This document shows, piece by piece, positions 17,861 through 21,204 of a DNA stretch of 21,204 bases. The stretch lies in the NCBI GenBank assembly GCA_031278075.1, contig JAITLE010000015.1:1-21204 (forward strand), read 5' to 3'. Within the stretch, counting starts at the first letter, position 1. Each line of letters opens with the position of its first letter. The notes beneath the pieces were generated by a model. That model had not been told where the DNA came from and searched no databases. It saw only the letters and a program-made list of their open reading frames with translations. The stretch is from Bifidobacteriaceae bacterium (GTDB lineage Bacteria; Actinomycetota; Actinomycetes; Actinomycetales; WQXJ01). The translations under genes and the position numbers were made by a program.

Positions 17861-20061
17861 TCTTTGTCTATCCCTGGCTCGGGGTGGCTGTCGGAGCCGT
17901 GCTGGGACTCGCGGCGCTGGCGGCCTGGTCGCGGGCGCGGCGCCGCGGCAGGCGGCAAGGCGGGACGCGGCTGGCGAACACCGGGCGGGTGGCGGGCTTG
18001 CGGGCGTTCCAGACTGCCATCCGCCAACACCGGATCTCGGCCGTGTTCGCGCTGGTGGCGGCCATGATCGCGGCGTCCGGTGCGGCGTTGATGGCGGCCC
18101 GGCCGGCCGCGGCGGAGACCGTGACGCCCGAGGTGCGCACCCGCGACGTGGTGCTCTGCTTGGACGTGTCCAGTTCGATGTACCCGGTGGACGCGGCGAT
18201 TCTGCGGCAGTTCAGGGAGATCGTCGAGGGGTTCGACGGCGAGCGGGTGGCGATGTCGTGGTTCAACTCCTCGTCGGTGACGCTGTTCCCCCTGACGGAC
18301 GACTACGAATTCATCGACGACACGCTGGCGCCGCTGGAGGAACAGTTCGACGCGGTCGCGGGGCTGATGTCGGAGCGGGACTTGTGGGATCTCCCGCTGG
18401 ACATGTTCCCGGATCAGAGCGGCACGCTGTTGGGGCAGGGCTCGTCGTTGCCCGGGGACGGGCTTGTCTCCTGCCTACAACTGTTTGATAATACCGCGCA
18501 GGACCGGCCGCGTTCTGTGATCCTCGCCACTGACAACATGGTCGAGGGCTGGCCGATCTTCGAGCTGGGCGAGGCCGCCGACCTGGCCAAGACGGCAGAC
18601 GTGCGGGTCTACGCGCTCTGCCCGGATGAGTCGATGAGCGCGTCGGCGATGGGCGCGGGGCCGGGCTATTGGAGCGCGGACGCCGCGAGAGAGCTGCGCC
18701 GGGAGGCGGAATCGACTGGTGGGGCGTTCTACGAGGCGGCAAGCCGGTCCTCGGTGACGGACATCATCGAGGACATCCTCGCCGAGGAGGCCGCCCTGAC
18801 CGAGGTGGAACCGGTCCGTCTGATCCGTGACCGGCCGTTGTGGGGTGCCGTGACTCTGGCCGTGGGCGTGGCGGGCCTGCTCATCTGGGGCGGGTGGCGC
18901 GGCCGGCCGCGGTGGGCGGCGCCGCTCCGGCGCGGCGCTCTGGTGGTGTTGGCGACGCTCGCCGTGGTCAACCCGCACATCGGCACTGAGGAGTTCAAAC
19001 AGACGGCGGTCGAAGCGGACGTGGTGATCCTGGTCGACACGTCGCCATCGGTGGCCGCAGAGGACTGGGACGGCGACAAGCCCAGGCTCGAGGGCGTCAA
19101 GGCGGACATCGCCGCGATCGCGGAGCGCCACGCGGGCGCCCGGTTCTCGATCATCGCGTTCGACGCCGAGGCCCATGTCACCCTGCCGCTGACCAGTGAC
19201 GCGGGCGCGGTGGCGAGCGCCGCGGACACCTTGGCGCCGATCAGCACCGTGTACGCGTCTGGCTCGTCGATCGACGCGGGGCTCGACGCGCTGCTCGAGA
19301 CGTTGGAACACAGCGCGGAGGCGCACCCGGAGCGGGCTCGGCTCGTGTATTACCTAGGCGACGGCGAGCAGACCAGCAGCCGGCGCGTCAAGTCGTTCGA
19401 GGAAGCCGCGGCGCTGGTCGATGGCGGCGCGGTCTTCGGGTACGGCACTGAGGCGGGTGGCCCGATGCGGGAGCGGCGCACCGCCGACAACTATTCGAGT
19501 TCCGGCTTCTCCGACCTATTCACCCCAGGGGACGACCCGGACCAGGACGCCGGGTACATCACCGCGCCCGACGGCTCGGTCGGGTTGTCAGTCGTGGACG
19601 AGGAGGCGCTGGCCGCGATCGCGGCGGAACTCGGGGTGGGTTTGACCATGCGGTCGGCTGAGTCGCCAGTGGCGGACGCGTTGTGGAGCGGGCAGCTGCC
19701 CGAACGGGTGGTCGACGATTCGGCCGCGGCGCCGCGGCCGATCGGGGCTTGGTTGGCTGTGGCGGCGTGTCCGCTGATCGCGTGGGAGCTCATGTTCTTG
19801 TTCCGGCGGCGCCGTGTGTCCGCCGATGCGGCACGACTGGCGCGCGGGGCGGCCGCGACCGGTTGGGGCACTGGCGGTTGGGGCGCTGTTGGTCCGGGTG
19901 CTGGCGCTGTGCCGGGCTCGGGGACTGGTGCGGACGGCATCGGCGCCTGGGGTCTTGGGGTGGCAGGTGGCCGTCCCGTTGGTGGCGGGGCGGGTCTTCG
20001 GGGCGGCGCGGCTGTCCCGCGCGTGGTGGCGCCATCGCAGGGAACGGGGGCCTGGCGATGA
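17857..20061 (+). CDS. Tandem von Willebrand A membrane protein (BatA/BatB-like fusion) with a probable out-of-frame tail
   Basis: A 734-aa membrane protein with two VWA domains. Order: helices at 3-24 and 60-84, VWA1 (98-310) with MIDAS D103-x-S105-x-S107 and T225-D226, helices at 328-346 and 357-373, VWA2 (387-610) with D394-T-S396-P-S398 and GDGE (501-504), and a last helix at 628-648 followed by Arg residues. Bat-type operons usually encode two separate VWA proteins of about 320-350 aa, so this looks like a fusion of BatA- and BatB-like halves. Both metal sites seem intact and both domains probably face outward. From about residue 665 the protein is a Gly/Trp-rich tail with abnormal codon use, while the +1 frame looks coding; a frameshift near 19830-19860 is suspected (see findings). 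ATGA overlaps couple it to both neighbours. Confidence 0.85.
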   Translation: MIFVYPWLGVAVGAVLGLAALAAWSRARRRGRRQGGTRLANTGRVAGLRAFQTAIRQHRISAVFALVAAMIAASGAALMAARPAAAETVTPEVRTRDVVLCLDVSSSMYPVDAAILRQFREIVEGFDGERVAMSWFNSSSVTLFPLTDDYEFIDDTLAPLEEQFDAVAGLMSERDLWDLPLDMFPDQSGTLLGQGSSLPGDGLVSCLQLFDNTAQDRPRSVILATDNMVEGWPIFELGEAADLAKTADVRVYALCPDESMSASAMGAGPGYWSADAARELRREAESTGGAFYEAASRSSVTDIIEDILAEEAALTEVEPVRLIRDRPLWGAVTLAVGVAGLLIWGGWRGRPRWAAPLRRGALVVLATLAVVNPHIGTEEFKQTAVEADVVILVDTSPSVAAEDWDGDKPRLEGVKADIAAIAERHAGARFSIIAFDAEAHVTLPLTSDAGAVASAADTLAPISTVYASGSSIDAGLDALLETLEHSAEAHPERARLVYYLGDGEQTSSRRVKSFEEAAALVDGGAVFGYGTEAGGPMRERRTADNYSSSGFSDLFTPGDDPDQDAGYITAPDGSVGLSVVDEEALAAIAAELGVGLTMRSAESPVADALWSGQLPERVVDDSAAAPRPIGAWLAVAACPLIAWELMFLFRRRRVSADAARLARGAAATGWGTGGWGAVGPGAGAVPGSGTGADGIGAWGLGVAGGRPVGGGAGLRGGAAVPRVVAPSQGTGAWR
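19826..20045 (+). pseudogene. Shifted-frame coding remnant inside the VWA gene tail
   Basis: In the frame one base to the right of the VWA frame, this stretch reads as a hydrophobic then basic segment (PVGALAVGALLVRVLALCRA ... VLGWQVAVPLVAGRVFGAA ... RAWWRHRRER). About 87% of its 60 codons from 19862 end in G or C, against about 63% in the annotated frame. An ATG occurs at 19826 but has no ribosome site. No stop occurs in this frame until 20311, well inside the next gene. One added base in the G5 run near 20043-20049 would return it to the stop at 20059. It is either the true C-terminus of the VWA protein separated by two compensating indels, or a decayed small membrane gene. Confidence 0.45.
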
Positions 20062-20906
20062 GGTGGAGTCTGGTGTTCCGTGTGATCGGGGCGGTCACGG
20101 CGTTGGCCGCGGCGGCGCTTTGCCTTGGACTGGCCTGGCTCGGCGGCGCTGGCGCGCGCGCCTATCAAGCGGCCGATCACTCCGCGGCGGCCGACCGTTA
20201 CCACTTGGCCGCTGGGTCGATGCCCCTCGAGCGCTGGAAGGCGCTGTTCGGCGAGGGCACGGCGATGCTCGCGGGCGGCGACGCCGCGGCGGCCGAAGGA
20301 CCCTTGTCTGAGGCGGCCCGGATCGTGCCGGCGGGCAAGGAATGCGTGGTCAGGATCAATTGGTCGCTCGCTCAAGAACGTCAGGGCGACGAGGCGGCTG
20401 GTCGCGGCGCGACCGACGAGGCGATCGTCTTCTACGAGACCGCTCTGGCCACGCTGCGCGAGGCCGGCTGCCCGAGCCGCGACGATGTCGCAGCTGAGGC
20501 GGAACGTCGGCTCGAGGAGAAACTCGACGAACTGGGCCAAGACTCCGGCTCGCAGGCGGCGCCGGATGGCGCCACCGACCCGAACAGTGGTGACACCCCT
20601 GACGATCCCGAGAACTTAGACGATCCGGCTGATCCAGATGAGCCACAGGATCCGTCGGCTTCGGGCAGTCCGTCCAGCTCAAGCGACCCGAACGGAGGGG
20701 CGCCCAGCCCAAGCCCGTCTCCGAGCCCGGATCAGTCGCAGTCATCCGAGGCGGAGAACGATTCGCCGAAGTATGACGCTGAGACGCAGCGCAAACTCGA
20801 CGAGTTGGCCGAACAAGCGGAGCGCGCACAACGCGAGCGCGACGAATATCGCCAAGAAGGCGAGTATTACGAGTCACACCGAGACTGGGACAGCCCAATC
20901 TGGTGA
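20058..20906 (+). CDS. TPR-like membrane-anchored protein of the VWA operon (BatC/BatE-like position)
   Basis: A 282-aa protein with an N-terminal signal anchor (about 7-29) and a helical repeat region (35-160). That region includes ADRYHLAAGSMPLERWKALFGEGTAMLAGGDAAAAEGPLSEA and DEAIVFYETALATLREAG, which look like degenerate TPR units. A long Asp/Pro/Ser-rich linker (160-237) contains a PSPSPSP stretch. A charged C-terminal helix follows (KYDAETQRKLDELAEQAERAQRERDEYR, 238-265), ending in DWDSPIW. TPR proteins close many MoxR/VWA operons, where they may scaffold the VWA proteins; that role is inferred. The acidic linker suggests an extracytoplasmic position. The ATG overlaps the VWA stop (ATGA). 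The frame is open upstream to 19683, but residues before the ATG are noise. Confidence 0.85.
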   Translation: MRWSLVFRVIGAVTALAAAALCLGLAWLGGAGARAYQAADHSAAADRYHLAAGSMPLERWKALFGEGTAMLAGGDAAAAEGPLSEAARIVPAGKECVVRINWSLAQERQGDEAAGRGATDEAIVFYETALATLREAGCPSRDDVAAEAERRLEEKLDELGQDSGSQAAPDGATDPNSGDTPDDPENLDDPADPDEPQDPSASGSPSSSSDPNGGAPSPSPSPSPDQSQSSEAENDSPKYDAETQRKLDELAEQAERAQRERDEYRQEGEYYESHRDWDSPIW

Positions 20907-20913
20907 CTCCGCC

Positions 20914-20929
20914 GCCCGGCCCGGGCTTT
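20914..20929 (+). terminator. Weak terminator-like hairpin after the operon
   Basis: GCCCG-GCC-CGGGC followed by TTT lies 7 nt past the stop of the TPR gene. The stem is only 5 bp and the T run is 3, so this is a weak call for the end of the five-gene transcript. Confidence 0.3.
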
Positions 20930-20930
20930 C

Positions 20931-21012
20931 CGATGGCCACCCACCAGGACACAATCTGGCCACCAGCCAAGACTTTCAACGGCCACCCACCGGGACTTTT
21001 TGGTGGCCATCG
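20931..21012. repeat. Three 23-bp tandem repeats bounded by 11-bp perfect inverted repeats (IS21-end-like)
   Basis: Units at 20935-20957, 20958-20980 and 20981-21003 each start GGCCACC and share the pattern GGCCACCnnCCnrGAC, followed by a T/A-rich end. The block begins with CGATGGCCACC (20931-20941) and ends with its exact reverse complement GGTGGCCATCG (21002-21012). Multiple short repeats inside a terminal inverted repeat are a feature of IS21-family ends, where the IstA transposase binds. No istA or istB is visible here, so this is either an outer end of an element lying mostly to the right or a solitary remnant. Partial further copies occur at 21066-21078 (CGATGGTCACAAC) and 21108-21118 (CCACCAGCCAA). 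Confidence 0.6.
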
Positions 21013-21204
21013 TCACCGCGCGGCGGATCTCTTGCTGAAGCGCCGGGCGGCCCGTCAAAGTCAGGCGATGGTCACAACCACTCCGCCCCCCGGCCACGCC
21101 GCGTCCACCACCAGCCAAACCCGACACCCCCAAGCTTCGTGACGCGACCCCACCCAAATCACGCGACGGCCGACTGGTGGTCTGATCGGCGGCGGAGCCG
21201 GTGG

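Larger units (their letters stand above)
20907..21204. other. Non-coding right end of the window
   Basis: No credible gene on either strand. It contains the weak hairpin after the operon, the 23-bp repeat block, and then about 190 nt (21013-21204) of lower-GC sequence with degenerate echoes of the repeat and no motif I recognise. Short open frames here encode repetitive Trp/Gly- or Pro/Thr-rich peptides and are not supported. Confidence 0.5.

Noticed and set aside
19929..19975. Similarity of the VWA tail DNA (CGGACGGCATCGG ... GGTGGCAGG) to the gap at 11058-11085
   Set aside because: The shared pieces are short and interrupted; I could not exclude chance and saw no flanking repeat.
19826..20061. 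Programmed ribosomal frameshifting in the VWA tail
   Set aside because: There is no slippery heptamer with a suitable downstream structure, and returning to the annotated stop would need a second shift. An indel or sequence error is simpler.
20931..21012. CRISPR array
   Set aside because: The 23-bp units abut directly with no unique spacers, and no cas gene is nearby.

Overview
The window is very GC-rich (roughly 70% by eye), uses GTG and TTG starts often, and carries gene families arranged as in Actinomycetota: a MurJ-like flippase directly ahead of pyrG, a pyrG-NUDIX overlap, a UvrB opening with the MRPxSxxxRTVAPFEVVS-type N-terminus, and a UvrA whose first zinc finger uses Cys-x3-His. I would place it in a high-GC actinomycete but cannot name a genus from this stretch. 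No rRNA, tRNA, CRISPR array, prophage gene or intact transposase gene is visible.

Layout. 1-2565: an MraY/WecA-like prenyl-phosphate sugar-1-phosphate transferase (probably 5'-truncated by the window edge) overlaps a MurJ-family lipid flippase by 4 nt, a likely pair for making and flipping a lipid-linked envelope precursor. 2572-5060: pyrG (CTP synthase) overlaps an ADP-ribose-pyrophosphatase-like NUDIX hydrolase. 5147-10907: uvrB, a GNAT acetyltransferase and uvrA, each with its own start signals; the two uvr genes give excision-repair damage recognition. 10908-11270: a non-coding stretch with two strong hairpins. 11271-13371: an EamA/DMT transporter and a Gfo/Idh/MocA oxidoreductase, divergently arranged around a small control region. 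13563-14846 and 14857-15255: a PLP aminotransferase and a convergent hotdog thioesterase. 15471-20906: a tightly overlapping five-gene operon of the MoxR / DUF58 / von Willebrand A / TPR type (Bat-like), in which one long polypeptide carries two VWA domains. 20907-21204: non-coding DNA with three 23-bp tandem repeats bounded by 11-bp inverted repeats, resembling the end of an IS21-like element.

The most unusual points are: (i) the last ~70 codons of the tandem-VWA gene look out of frame, because the +1 frame there has far better third-position GC (about 87% against 63%) and encodes a hydrophobic/basic segment; (ii) at least four genes (pyrG, uvrB, uvrA, moxR), and possibly the thioesterase, have a TAnnnT -10 hexamer 7-8 nt before the start codon, the geometry of leaderless mRNAs; (iii) the 23-bp repeat block at the right end. 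All function calls come from reading motifs; no database search was run.
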